This document shows positions 43,984 through 52,796 of a DNA stretch of 64,000 nucleotides, one piece after another. The first letter of the stretch is position 1; every line of letters starts with the position of its first letter. Below the pieces are notes generated by a model that was not told the DNA's origin, made no database searches, and saw only the letters and a list, made by a program, of their open reading frames with translations. This DNA comes from an uncultured Clostridia bacterium (GTDB lineage Bacteria > Bacillota > Clostridia > Christensenellales > Borkfalkiaceae). The stretch is taken from NCBI GenBank assembly GCA_934271265.1, contig CAKQRE010000019.1, positions 32,881 through 96,880 of the forward strand, given 5' to 3'. Position numbers and translations under genes: made by a program.

Positions 43984-44658
43984 ATGAATTACCACATCGG
44001 AACAATGCTGATCGACGAAAATTTCAACGCGGACGGCGAATGCCCGCTGTGCAAGATCCGTGCCAAAGTCGAAACGCGGCTTGCCGAACAATACCTCGGC
44101 GAGGGGGTCATGGAAGACGACACCCGCAAAGAGGTGAACGCCCTCGGGTTTTGCGCCCGCCATTACGACATGCTCTTTTCCTTCCAATCCAAACTCGGGC
44201 TCGCGTTACAGATATCCACAAGGCTGAAAACCGTCAGAAAAGAAATAGAAAAGCCGGAAAAAGGAAAGCAGGCGAAAAAACTTGCGGACAAGCTCGACAA
44301 GGAAACCTGCGGATGCGTAGTGTGCAAATATCTCGAAGATCACATGATCCGTTATTATAAAACCGTTGCGGAAGTCTACGCCTCGAAACCCTCTTTCCGC
44401 AAACGACTTGCGGAAGAAAAAGGGTTCTGTCTTTCTCATTTTTCCCTGTTAAACCGTTATTCCGACTATGCAAAACAGGAACAAAAAAGCTATTTAAACG
44501 ACTTATACGCCGTCGAATCGCGCTTTTTAGACGAAGTGGAAGCCGATCTTCTCGCCTTTTGCGATCACCATGACTACCGAAAGAGAGAGATCCCCCTCAC
44601 GCAGGGAGAAAGGGACTGTCTGAAAACGGCGCGCTCCGCTTTTTACGGAAAGAAATAA
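43984..44658 (+). CDS. DUF6062-like Cys-rich protein
   Basis: 224 residues from ATG 43984 with AAAAGGAG upstream. Two paired metal-binding-like motifs: CPLC ... CARH near residues 20-60 and CVVC ... CLSH near 112-155, each combining Cys-x-x-Cys with a later Cys-x-x-His. Matches my memory of the DUF6062 family of Clostridia, of unknown function. Follows trmL by 58 bp; ends before a strong terminator. Confidence 0.75.
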   Translation: MNYHIGTMLIDENFNADGECPLCKIRAKVETRLAEQYLGEGVMEDDTRKEVNALGFCARHYDMLFSFQSKLGLALQISTRLKTVRKEIEKPEKGKQAKKLADKLDKETCGCVVCKYLEDHMIRYYKTVAEVYASKPSFRKRLAEEKGFCLSHFSLLNRYSDYAKQEQKSYLNDLYAVESRFLDEVEADLLAFCDHHDYRKREIPLTQGERDCLKTARSAFYGKK

Positions 44659-44768
44659 CCGGGCTTAACTTTGTGATTGCTTTGTAAAAAACGCCCGTTT
44701 ACGTGTGCAAATGCGCATATTTCGATTCTCCGATCCGCAGAAAAACGTCTTACATTCCTATTTACACA

Positions 44769-44808
44769 AAGAAAGCCGCCCGTTTTCGGCAAAACGGGCG
44801 GCTTTCTT
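44769..44808 (+). terminator. Strong terminator, perfect 18-bp stem
   Basis: AAGAAAGCCGCCCGTTTT (44769-44786) pairs perfectly with 44791-44808 around a CGGC loop. It ends the trmL-DUF6062 unit and, being symmetric, may also serve the convergent trpS operon. The 311-bp gap otherwise holds only the hairpin repeat at 44835. Confidence 0.9.
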
Positions 44809-44834
44809 CTGTCCGACTCGGTTTTTCGGTTGCT

Positions 44835-44870
44835 ATGCCGGACAAGGGTCGTATTATTCTTGCCCGGCAT
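44835..44870. repeat. Dispersed hairpin repeat, copy B (inverted)
   Basis: ATGCCGGACAAG ... CTTGCCCGGCAT, 12-nt arms with one mismatch; read on the minus strand the loop contains AATAATACGA, matching copies A and C. Confidence 0.75.
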
Positions 44871-44969
44871 CCATCGAAAAACCAGTCTATAAGATCATTA
44901 ATAAACAATTTACATCACATTTTCGCCTTGCGGTTCCAACATGTCCGCAATGCGAAAAGGAAAATACGA

Positions 44970-46061
44970 TCAGTCTTTCTTTGCGTATTTTTCGTTTTGC
45001 GAACGAATGAGATCGAAATCGTCGAAATAATCGATTTTCATGGCGGCTTTCACTTCCGAAAGGGTTTTCGCCGCGGCCTTTTCCGCCGTCTCGCTTCCCT
45101 TTTTCAGTATTTCGTACACGGCGGGGATGTCCTTTTCGTATTCCGCACGGCGGGCACGGATCGGTTCGAGCGTGCTTTGAACTACGGCGTTCAGGAACTT
45201 TTTCACCTTCATGTCCCCGAGTCCCCCGCGGGTATAGTGTTCTTTCAGCTCGTCCAGATTTTTATATTCGGGAAGAAATTCTTCGAAATGACGATCTTCG
45301 GCAAAGGCGTCGAGATAGGTAAAGACCGTGTTGCCCTCGAGTTTTCCCGGATCGCTCACTTTAATGTGATCGGGATCGGTAAACATGCTCATGATTTTCG
45401 TTTTCACAACGTCCGGGCTGTCCGCAAGATAAATGCAGTTACCGAGCGATTTGCTCATTTTCGCCTTTCCGTCCGTTCCGGGAAGGCGCAGGCACGCTTT
45501 GTTTGTCGGAAGGAAGGCTTCCGGTTCCGTAAGAGTCTCTCCGTATACCGAATTGAATTTTCTCACGATCTCCTTCGCCTGTTCGAGCATGGGAAGCTGA
45601 TCTTCTCCGACGGGCACGACGTTTGCGTGAAACGCCGTGATATCCGCCGCCTGACTGATCGGATAGGTAAAGAATCCCACGGGAATGCTCGCTTCGAAAT
45701 TACGCATCTGGATCTCGTTTTTCACCGTCGGGTTTCTCTGCAGACGGGAGACGGTGACAAGGTTCATATAATAAAACGAAAGCTCGCAAAGTTCCGGGAT
45801 CTGCGACTGAATGAAGATCGTCGCCTTCTCGGGATCGAGCCCGCAGGAAAGATAATCGAGCGCGACCTCTATGATATTCTGCCTGACCTTTTCGGGATTT
45901 TCGGCATTGTCGGTGAGGGCTTGCGCGTCCGCGATCATCACGTACATCGCGTCGTATCCGCCCGCATTCTGCATTTCCACTCTTCTTCTGAGCGACCCGA
46001 CGTAATGTCCCACGTGCAATCTTCCGGTCGGTCTGTCTCCCGTAAGGATAATTTTTTTCAT
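44970..46061 (-). CDS. trpS: Tryptophanyl-tRNA synthetase
   Basis: 363 residues. Class I synthetase signatures: 'LTGDRPTGRLHVGHYVGSL' (HIGH-type HVGH) and 'DGKAKMSKSLGN' (KMSKS), plus 'QSQIPELCELSFYYMNLVTVSRLQRNPTVK' and 'VPVGEDQLPMLEQ'. Charges tRNA-Trp. No T-box leader is visible; it follows whiA by 62 bp and seems to be read from the murB-whiA operon. Confidence 0.97.
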   Translation of the reverse strand: MKKIILTGDRPTGRLHVGHYVGSLRRRVEMQNAGGYDAMYVMIADAQALTDNAENPEKVRQNIIEVALDYLSCGLDPEKATIFIQSQIPELCELSFYYMNLVTVSRLQRNPTVKNEIQMRNFEASIPVGFFTYPISQAADITAFHANVVPVGEDQLPMLEQAKEIVRKFNSVYGETLTEPEAFLPTNKACLRLPGTDGKAKMSKSLGNCIYLADSPDVVKTKIMSMFTDPDHIKVSDPGKLEGNTVFTYLDAFAEDRHFEEFLPEYKNLDELKEHYTRGGLGDMKVKKFLNAVVQSTLEPIRARRAEYEKDIPAVYEILKKGSETAEKAAAKTLSEVKAAMKIDYFDDFDLIRSQNEKYAKKD

Positions 46062-46123
46062 ACTCTTTTGTCCTCCTGTGTGATCGCAGTTAAAAACCGT
46101 TCTCCCGCGCGAAACATGCGCGC

Positions 46124-47065
46124 TTAAAGATTCTCCGCGATTTCGGTAATTTTTCTCAGCCGATGGTTAAGACAGCTTTTGGAAACGCCGAGGATCTCCG
46201 CAAGCTCGGAAAGGGTGCTGCCCTTATGTTCTTTTCTCTTCTCGCACACCACGCGAAGGGCAGACGGAAGAGAGTCGAGCCCGACCGTCTCTTCGATCTT
46301 CATGATCGCGCGGATCTGCTTTACCGAAGCGTCTATCTGTTTGGTCATGTTGGACATTTCGCAGTTGATCACGCGGTTCGCGTCGTTCTTCATGTCCTTT
46401 TCCACCGTAAGCTCGGCGAGTTTCAGCACGCTTTTCGTCGCGCCGATCAGCGCGAGAAAATCGGAAATTTCGTCCCTTGTTTTCAGATATACGATATACC
46501 CGCCCTTTCTTTCGATCAGTTTGGGCAGAAAATACACTTCGCTTAATATTTCGCAAAAATCGGTAGCCGTCTGATAATTCGTGAATACAAATTCCAGATG
46601 ATACCCCGTAGAGGAACCGGAATCCATACTCGGCAGCGTGACGCTGCCGCTTCCCAGAAACACCCCGCGGATATAGGCGACTTTGCAACAGTCGTTTTCG
46701 GTGAGGTATTCGTCGATATTCAGCTTCACCGCAACCCCCTGCTCGTCCACGGAAGCGAGCCCGAGATCGACGAGCACGGCAAGGCTGCCTTCTCCCACGC
46801 AGCGGAAAGCGATCCTGCCCTTTCGTCTGGGCTTGTCCTTTCCGTCTAAGAAAACGGGATCGATCCCGTAAAGACCCTTCACGACGGAAACGATATAATC
46901 GGCGCATTCGCGGTTATCCGTCGTCACTTCGAACCCGATCTTGCCGCCGATGATGCTTACGGATCCCGCCGTTCTGAGGTATGCGGATAAAAGAGCGTGC
47001 CGGCAACAATCGGATTCGTAATCGATCTGCAGGATCTCCGCTTTGACTTCTTCGGAAAAATTCAT
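46124..47065 (-). CDS. whiA: DNA-binding protein WhiA
   Basis: 313 residues from ATG 47065. N-terminal LAGLIDADG-derived domains ('CCRHALLSAYLRTAGSVSI', 'VAYIRGVFLGSGSVTLPS', 'YHLEFVF') and a C-terminal helix-turn-helix 'STLSELAEILGVSKSCLNHRLRKITEIA'. In Firmicutes WhiA affects cell division and chromosome segregation. Follows the PHP gene by 26 bp. The usual rapZ and yvcK genes are absent between PHP and whiA. Confidence 0.95.
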   Translation of the reverse strand: MNFSEEVKAEILQIDYESDCCRHALLSAYLRTAGSVSIIGGKIGFEVTTDNRECADYIVSVVKGLYGIDPVFLDGKDKPRRKGRIAFRCVGEGSLAVLVDLGLASVDEQGVAVKLNIDEYLTENDCCKVAYIRGVFLGSGSVTLPSMDSGSSTGYHLEFVFTNYQTATDFCEILSEVYFLPKLIERKGGYIVYLKTRDEISDFLALIGATKSVLKLAELTVEKDMKNDANRVINCEMSNMTKQIDASVKQIRAIMKIEETVGLDSLPSALRVVCEKRKEHKGSTLSELAEILGVSKSCLNHRLRKITEIAENL

Positions 47066-47091
47066 ATTCCTTTTTTCCTCCGCGCGTAAAA

Positions 47092-47868
47092 TCAACCGTT
47101 CCGTTTTTTCCATTCGGCAAATCGGAAAGAAGGCGTTTTGCCGTCAACGTTGTCGATACGATCGAAGGGGAAATCCACGCGGGAAAAAAGATCTTCCGCC
47201 AGGGCGGTATCTCCCACGCGATCGACGGAATGCGCGTCGCTGTCAACAACGAAGCGAACCCCCGTATCGATCACTTTCCGCCATTCGTCGTCCGATAAAT
47301 GCACCTTTTTGGTATTGATCTCGAAATAGGTACCGTAGTCGCTCGCACAGCGCGCCACCTCGTCTGCAAAACAAGGGCAAAGATACCCCGGATGAGTCAC
47401 CGCGTCGATCGGATTGTTTCTGATCGCCTGCACGTAACAACGGGTGTTATACCGTTTCTGCGCCTCGCTCGCTTCTTTTTTTAACAAACTATCAAGCTGA
47501 TTGGCAAAAAGAAGCCTGAGGTAATCGGAAAACTTGTCGTAATAAATAAAGCGATGCACGCCGGCGAGAATCACGTCGATCGCGGCGTAATCGCGCGGTT
47601 CTACGTCTATTTTTCCGCTTGCGCCGCGGATATTCGATTCGATCCCGAGCAGAACCTTTACGCCCGTGAGCTCTTCCGCACGTCCGCAGTGTTCTTTCAT
47701 TTCGGCAAGCTTTTTTCGTTTCATGCCGAACGCGGGGTGAGAGAAGCCGTGATCGGTGATCGCGATCCCCTCCAGCCCTTTTTCCTTCGCAGCCTGCGCG
47801 TTTTCTTCTATCGTGCCTTTTCCGTGGCTGTAGATCGTATGCGTATGAAGGTCATAATTGATTTTCAT
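47092..47868 (-). CDS. PHP-domain phosphatase/phosphoesterase
   Basis: 258 residues. Metal ligands: 'DLHTHTIYSHGKGT', 'GIAITDHGFSH', 'LGIESNI', 'THPGYL' and 'FVVDSDAHSVDRVG', the PHP motifs in order. Resembles the YcdX/histidinol-phosphatase-like group regularly placed between murB and whiA in Clostridia. Substrate unknown. Overlaps murB by 17 bp. Confidence 0.9.
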   Translation of the reverse strand: MKINYDLHTHTIYSHGKGTIEENAQAAKEKGLEGIAITDHGFSHPAFGMKRKKLAEMKEHCGRAEELTGVKVLLGIESNIRGASGKIDVEPRDYAAIDVILAGVHRFIYYDKFSDYLRLLFANQLDSLLKKEASEAQKRYNTRCYVQAIRNNPIDAVTHPGYLCPCFADEVARCASDYGTYFEINTKKVHLSDDEWRKVIDTGVRFVVDSDAHSVDRVGDTALAEDLFSRVDFPFDRIDNVDGKTPSFRFAEWKKRNG

Positions 47869-48757
47869 CTTTGAATTTTCCTATGTACTCCACTTCTTCC
47901 CGAAGCCTGATCCCGCACCTTTTCAAAACCGTTTCCTTGATATGCAGGATCAGCGAATAAATATCTCCGCTCGTCGCGCACTTTTCCGCGACGATAAAAT
48001 TCGCGTGTTTTTCGGACACCCGCGCGCCGCCGACGCGAAAGCCTTTCAATCCGCAGCTTTCGATCACTCTGCCCGCAAAATATCCGTCGTTTTTGAACGT
48101 GCTGCCACACGTCCGCCCTTTCGGCTGCCGATTGCGCCTGAGCGAAAGGAAATAGCCGATCTTGCTTTCCGACTGTTCGTATTCCACGTTTTCCAGATGG
48201 AAGGAAACGGAGAGAACGCACTTTTTCTCTTCTTTGAAAAGGCTGTTGCGATAGGAAAAACGGCAGTTTTTCCCGCCGACGATCCCGTCCGCATATTCGA
48301 CGAACGAAACGTATTCCCCGATCGTTTTATTGAAACAACCGGCGTTCATCGCGACCGCGCCGCCGACCGAAGCGGGGATCCCGCTTAAAAACTCCATCCC
48401 TCCGAGGCTGTTTAAAAGCGCGGTTTCGATCACGTCCGCCAGACTTTCTCCGGCAAGCGCCGTCAGGATCTTCCCCTTTACGGTGACCCCTTTCAGTTTT
48501 TTCAGACAGATCGCGCCGCCGCGTATCCCGTCGTCGGAAATCAGCACGTTCGACCCGTTCCCGAGCAGAACGTAACAAAGACCTTCTTCGTCGAGACGGG
48601 CGATCAGTTCCGCCGCCCCTTCTTTCGTTTCGGGGAAAAACAACACGTCGGCATTTCCGCCCGTTCCGAAAGTGCAATGCGGCGCAAGCGAGGCGTTTTC
48701 TTCATAATATACGCCCGCCCTGCGCCCGATCTCCGCGTATGCTCCCGCGTTTTCCAT
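47852..48757 (-). CDS. murB: UDP-N-acetylenolpyruvoylglucosamine reductase
   Basis: 301 residues. FAD-binding motifs 'CTFGTGGNADVLFFP' and 'LLGNGSNVLISDDGIRG', 'GGMEFLSGIPASVGGAVAMNAGC', then 'FSYRNSLF' and 'RNRQPKGRTCGSTFKNDGYFAGRVIESCGLKGFRVGGARVSEKHANFIV', where Ser in GSTF is the proton donor, and a late Glu in 'LREEVEYIG'. Makes UDP-MurNAc for peptidoglycan. GGAGGG precedes the start; it lies 34 bp after the SBP-like gene. Confidence 0.97.
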   Translation of the reverse strand: MENAGAYAEIGRRAGVYYEENASLAPHCTFGTGGNADVLFFPETKEGAAELIARLDEEGLCYVLLGNGSNVLISDDGIRGGAICLKKLKGVTVKGKILTALAGESLADVIETALLNSLGGMEFLSGIPASVGGAVAMNAGCFNKTIGEYVSFVEYADGIVGGKNCRFSYRNSLFKEEKKCVLSVSFHLENVEYEQSESKIGYFLSLRRNRQPKGRTCGSTFKNDGYFAGRVIESCGLKGFRVGGARVSEKHANFIVAEKCATSGDIYSLILHIKETVLKRCGIRLREEVEYIGKFKDENQL

Positions 48758-48791
48758 CGTTCCCTCCTATTTTACAACATATCGCCCGAAA

Positions 48792-49781
48792 TTACAAGCG
48801 TTTCAATCCGCTTTTTATTCTATCGGCATCCGCATTACTCCACGTTTCCCCGAAAAAAGTCGGATCGCGGTATTTCGCCGCGTTGTCTTCCGATAAAAAA
48901 GGACTCGCGGTATAAAGCACTTCCGAAAGGTCGAATAACGAAAGAGCGCTCTCGCGGTAAGGGTTCTCCCCGGTTACGGGAAACATTCCGATCGAGGAGA
49001 TCCCGCTCTGCACCTTTTCGGTAAGCACGTAAAGAAGAAACTCTTCGCACAGGCGGAATCTCTCCTCGTTTTCCGTACAGATCGCGAGATACTGAAACAA
49101 GTCGGAATAGATACCGAGGGGCTTTGCCGTAAACGCGACCCCTTTTCTCTCCAGACGGATCACGTCTCTCTGCGTGCCGATCAAGGCCGCGTTTTCTCCC
49201 GCGGCAAGAAAAGCGCCGCACCCGTCTTCGGAACGAACGAGTTCCGCACTTCCCTTAACCTCGCTTAAACATTTTGCCGCCAACGGGAAATTATGTTCGC
49301 CGGAAGATACGATAACCTTATCTATAAGCCGATTATCGCCTGATTTTGTAAAAAGGAAATATCCGCCGGCACACCAGGGCGCGGCAAGCGTCGTTTTCCC
49401 GACCGATCCGCCGTAAGCCTTTTCCTTCTTGGTAAGCGGCACGCAAAGACCGGCTAAAAACTCACACCCGCCGCCGAATGAGATCATATCGGGAATATCC
49501 CCGCCCGCCAGACTTTCCTTCGCGCCGAAAAGCGTTTGCGACCGCACGAGAACGATCACACCCTTTCCGAAGCGTTTCCCGGCGGAAGAAAGAAACGCCG
49601 TACGCGAACCCTTTCCTCCTTCGAACGTATCGATATTCCACACGGTAAGCACCGTTTCGTAGTTCTGTGTTTTTATCGGAAAATCGTTTTCTTTTCCCTT
49701 TTTTCCGAGCGTGCGGACGGGAACGAACGCAAGCACGAAAACGGATAAAAAACAAAGGATCGCTTTGCCCGTTCTGTTCAT
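48792..49781 (-). CDS. Orphan extracellular solute-binding-like protein
   Basis: 329 residues. N-terminal hydrophobic signal/anchor 'AILCFLSVFVLAFVPV' without a lipobox Cys. The remainder resembles a degenerate sugar-type binding protein: 'VLTVWNIDTFEGGKGSRTAFLSSAGKRF' at the start, 'IPDMISFGG' and 'ICTENEERFRLCEEFLLYVL'. No transporter permease or ATPase is nearby. GGAGGTGA lies ideally upstream of ATG 49781. It heads the murB-php-whiA-trpS run, suggesting a wall-related or regulatory role (inference). Confidence 0.65.
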   Translation of the reverse strand: MNRTGKAILCFLSVFVLAFVPVRTLGKKGKENDFPIKTQNYETVLTVWNIDTFEGGKGSRTAFLSSAGKRFGKGVIVLVRSQTLFGAKESLAGGDIPDMISFGGGCEFLAGLCVPLTKKEKAYGGSVGKTTLAAPWCAGGYFLFTKSGDNRLIDKVIVSSGEHNFPLAAKCLSEVKGSAELVRSEDGCGAFLAAGENAALIGTQRDVIRLERKGVAFTAKPLGIYSDLFQYLAICTENEERFRLCEEFLLYVLTEKVQSGISSIGMFPVTGENPYRESALSLFDLSEVLYTASPFLSEDNAAKYRDPTFFGETWSNADADRIKSGLKRL

Positions 49782-49938
49782 ACACTCACCTCCGCCCCGA
49801 ACCGAAAGCCCGCCCGGGGATCCGAAAAGCCCGCACCGGAGCCCCGCGGTCTTTACGGGCGGCTATCATAATATATGAACAAACCCTTCCCCGCATACCG
49901 TTTTTCTCGACGGGAAGCAAAAATTCTTTCCGATGCCG

Positions 49939-49967
49939 TTGACATTTCTCTTTCTTTTGTTTATAAT
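49939..49967 (+). promoter_or_regulatory. Sigma-A type promoter of the M3 peptidase gene
   Basis: TTGACA (49939-49944), 17-bp spacer, TATAAT (49962-49967). The predicted transcript start lies only a few bases before the MITE copy at 49982, so the element is part of the mRNA leader. Confidence 0.9.
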
Positions 49968-49981
49968 CTAAGTGACGTTTC

Positions 49982-50084
49982 GGCTTAGCATTCGTTATCA
50001 CTAACTATTTTTACGGCGAGAAATCGGGGAAAAGGGCGAAGAAAAAACCTTTAAGGTAATTAGTGACAGCGAATGCTAAGCCTA
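49982..50084. mobile_element. MITE-like element, internally deleted copy (copy 2)
   Basis: 103 bp. Left arm begins GGCTTAGCATTCGTTATCAC and the right arm ends GCGAATGCTAAGCCTA; both match copy 1. The interior equals copy 1 with the segment between its two AAATCGG repeats removed. Forms a long imperfect hairpin. Confidence 0.85.
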
Positions 50085-50104
50085 CAGAAAATAACGGAGG
50101 AATC

Positions 50105-51733
50105 ATGAAAGTTTTCAGAAAAATCTTCCTTGCGGTCACTCTCGTAAGCCTTATCTGCACGGCATGTTTCGGTTGCCGCATCCTGGACGGAAAATATCCG
50201 ATGTTCACCCCCTCTTATTCCGAACGCGCTTATATCGCGCCGGACGAAAACGCGATCGACAAACTGATCGCGGAGACGGAAAAACTTTCCGGAACGGAAG
50301 GAAACCAAAGAGAGCTTTTAAAAAAGAGAGAGGAGCTTCTCACCGTTTTTTACGAGGTTCTGACTTCCCGCACGGTCGCGGATATCGAGTATTATAAAAA
50401 TACCGCCGACGAAACGTTGAAAAACCGCGCCACATATATCGACGATTATTCCAACGTTCTTTTAAACCGCGTGCTCGAAACGGAAAAGAAACTTTTTTCG
50501 TCCGCCTATCGAAGCGTACTGATCGAAGCGACGAGCGAAGAATACGCCGCTTCCCTCGAAACCAGCGAAACGAAAAGCGACGCCGTGCTCAAGCTCGAAC
50601 AGAAGGAATCGGAACTCGAAAACGAATACGCCGCCGCCTATAAAACGGCAGACGGCGCAACGATCGCCGGAATTTATAAAGAGCTGATCGTCACGAGAAA
50701 CAAGATAGCCGCGGAATACGCCGACGAAAACGGCAAGCCGTACGCCAATTACCATGATTACGCCTACGCAAAGCTGTACGCCCGCGATTACACGCCGGAA
50801 GAGGCAAAAGATTTCCGCGCCTCCGTCCTTTCCGAGATCAAACCGCTTGCGGACGAGATGAAAACGATAGGTTCCTCTTACTTTACGGGCGACCGCCGCG
50901 CGGGATTTTTCTCCTTATCCGAAAAATCGCTGAAAGAAATATCCAAGCGGGTGATCCGCGAAACGGCGCCGGAAACCCTTTCGAGCTGGACCTACATGAT
51001 CGATCGCGATTTATACGATTTCTCGGTGAGCGACACCAAAATGGACACAAGTTTCGTTACCCCTTTCGCCGCTTACGGAGACGGTTTCATGTTTGTTAAC
51101 GCCGCGGGCAATCTGTCCGACCTCGGAACCGTCATGCACGAATTCGGGCACTATAACGCCCTGTTCGCAACGGACGCCGACAAGGAAGGAAACGAGGCGG
51201 AAAGCATCGATCTCGCCGAAACCCATTCGCAGGCGTTCTCGCTGCTTTGTCTGCCGGCGGTAAAAAAGGTACTCGCATCCGAGCAGCTTTCTTCTTATTA
51301 CGATTACTACGATTATTACGTTATTTTCGAAAGTCTGTGGTCTCTGCTGTCCAATTCGGCATTCGAACAGTTCGAATACGAAGTTTACCGCGCCGCCCCC
51401 GAAAATCTTACCGAAAGTTATTTCAACCAAACCTTCGGCACGGCGATCTCCTCTTACTGGGGCGCGACGGACTATTCTTATTACGAGATCCCGCACTTCT
51501 TCCAGTCTCCCGCCTATTGCGTAAGCTACAGCGTTTCCCTCGTTTTTGCGTCCGAGATCTGGGCTCTTGACAATGCGAAGGACAAATACCTCGAAACGGT
51601 TTCTTACGGGGCGTATCACAAACTCGGAGACGTGGTATCCGCCGTGGGGCTCGAAAGCCCGCTCGAACCTTCCGTCGTGAGAAAAGTCGCGGAGAAATAT
51701 CGCTCGCACATTACGGATACTTTCGCGGCGTAA
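50105..51733 (+). CDS. M3-type zinc metallopeptidase, secreted
   Basis: 542 residues from ATG 50105, directly after GGAGGAATC. N-terminal signal peptide 'MKVFRKIFLAVTLVSLICTAC' with Cys at 18, 21 and 24, possibly a non-canonical lipobox. Zinc site 'LGTVMHEFGHYNALFA' (HExxH as HEFGH) with the downstream Glu in 'IDLAETHSQAF'. Similar to oligoendopeptidase F-like M3 enzymes but exported, so probably trims peptides outside the cell. Monocistronic: promoter at 49939, terminator at 51793. Confidence 0.85.
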   Translation: MKVFRKIFLAVTLVSLICTACFGCRILDGKYPMFTPSYSERAYIAPDENAIDKLIAETEKLSGTEGNQRELLKKREELLTVFYEVLTSRTVADIEYYKNTADETLKNRATYIDDYSNVLLNRVLETEKKLFSSAYRSVLIEATSEEYAASLETSETKSDAVLKLEQKESELENEYAAAYKTADGATIAGIYKELIVTRNKIAAEYADENGKPYANYHDYAYAKLYARDYTPEEAKDFRASVLSEIKPLADEMKTIGSSYFTGDRRAGFFSLSEKSLKEISKRVIRETAPETLSSWTYMIDRDLYDFSVSDTKMDTSFVTPFAAYGDGFMFVNAAGNLSDLGTVMHEFGHYNALFATDADKEGNEAESIDLAETHSQAFSLLCLPAVKKVLASEQLSSYYDYYDYYVIFESLWSLLSNSAFEQFEYEVYRAAPENLTESYFNQTFGTAISSYWGATDYSYYEIPHFFQSPAYCVSYSVSLVFASEIWALDNAKDKYLETVSYGAYHKLGDVVSAVGLESPLEPSVVRKVAEKYRSHITDTFAA

Positions 51734-51792
51734 ACGAAAAAAGACAAGCCCGATCCGATCCCTGACCGAAACGGTCTCCGTAAAACCAAAAT

Positions 51793-51834
51793 AAAACGCT
51801 TTTGCGGGAAGATATCTTCCCGCAAAAGCGTTTT
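51793..51834. terminator. Perfect 21-bp-stem terminator after the M3 peptidase gene
   Basis: AAAACGCTTTTGCGGGAAGA... palindrome centred on GATATC (51793-51813 with 51814-51834), followed by TT on the plus strand. Symmetric, so it may act in both directions. Confidence 0.9.
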
Positions 51835-51945
51835 TTGTATACCCGGCATTCGCCGCCCTAAGCTATTTTTCGGCGGATACCGAAGTCCGATCAAAGCATA
51901 AATCCCGTTCTTTTCCGTTGATATGAGGGACGGAAACACCTGTCG

Positions 51946-52317
51946 TCAATCCGTATTCACCCATATAAAAGTTCCGTCGCCTTTTTCTTCCGCTTTCAAC
52001 GGCGTATGAACAACTATATCTTTGCTTGCTTCCGAATTTCTTTTATCGGTTTGCCAATCCGCATAGTGCAACTCACAGTCGATCAATCCGCCGCCGACAG
52101 CTTTCACGGCTTTATATGTCGTAAATTCCTCATAGTTGATGTCATCTCCTTTCATCACCAGCTTTTTAACACTGCAGTCTTGTTGTCGTAAAATAAATTC
52201 CTCTTTGCAAGTCTTCAAAAAATCGATCAGATTGTCAATTTCACTGATTTTCAACTGAATATCAACACGCTTTAGATTTACGGCTTTGCCCCTTTTACCG
52301 GTTCCGATGATTTTCAT
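51946..52317 (-). CDS. Hypothetical protein, AT-rich orphan
   Basis: 123 residues: MKIIGTGKRGKAVNLKRVDI..., acidic to mixed, with no signal peptide or membrane segment. 'IQLKISEIDNLIDFLKTCKEEF' is a helical region followed by a beta-rich C-terminus ending 'GDGTFIWVNTD'. Not recognised. Size, cytosolic character and low GC compared with neighbours resemble immunity proteins of polymorphic toxin systems, but there is no toxin in the window. Paired with the similar gene at 52407. Confidence 0.6.
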   Translation of the reverse strand: MKIIGTGKRGKAVNLKRVDIQLKISEIDNLIDFLKTCKEEFILRQQDCSVKKLVMKGDDINYEEFTTYKAVKAVGGGLIDCELHYADWQTDKRNSEASKDIVVHTPLKAEEKGDGTFIWVNTD

Positions 52318-52406
52318 AACCGCAGCCCTGCCTTTTCATATCCTTTCGTAAAAAAAGCATTTCTTTTCTGCTCTTGCGCCTTGTTTTCCATTCCTTGATC
52401 CGGAAA

Positions 52407-52796
52407 TCAATACCATAAGCACTCGTCCAAGCCAAGAGCCTTCAACTTCTTATTCTTTTCTTCCGATAAGTTTGCATGACACAAACCTAAATAAACCCAT
52501 TCATTTTTGTCTTTTGCAAACATCAATAATCTTTCAAACAGAAAATCAGTAATATTATGATTGTTCAGAATAAAAGGTTCAATGTTTTTAAAAATATCTT
52601 TGAACTTCTCAGAATCGCAAGACTTTTCTATCACTTTCAGGAGATTTTCCTCCGAAACGATATAAGGATAATTCTCCCGATATCGATTATTATCGAAAAT
52701 ATCAAAAAATTCCCCTTGTCGAAAAGCCTCTGAAGCTTTTCTTTGATAATCGTCATCGTCCAGCAATTTAACAATCTGTAAGTTTATATCCAACAT
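52407..52796 (-). CDS. Hypothetical protein, AT-rich orphan
   Basis: 129 residues from ATG 52796 (AGGAAAG about 10 nt upstream); the frame extends further but less plausibly. All-helical look: 'IVKLLDDDDYQRKASEAFRQGEFFDIF', 'ENLLKVIEKSCDSEKFKDIFKNIEPFI', 'NEWVYLGLCHANLSEEKNKKLKALGL', reminiscent of HEAT-like immunity proteins. Not recognised. Ninety bp before the gene at 51946 on the same strand, and next to a MITE remnant. Confidence 0.6.
   Translation of the reverse strand: MLDINLQIVKLLDDDDYQRKASEAFRQGEFFDIFDNNRYRENYPYIVSEENLLKVIEKSCDSEKFKDIFKNIEPFILNNHNITDFLFERLLMFAKDKNEWVYLGLCHANLSEEKNKKLKALGLDECLWY

Noticed and set aside
46062..46123. T-box leader before trpS
   Set aside because: The gap is only 62 bp and contains no T-box sequence or terminator/antiterminator pair.
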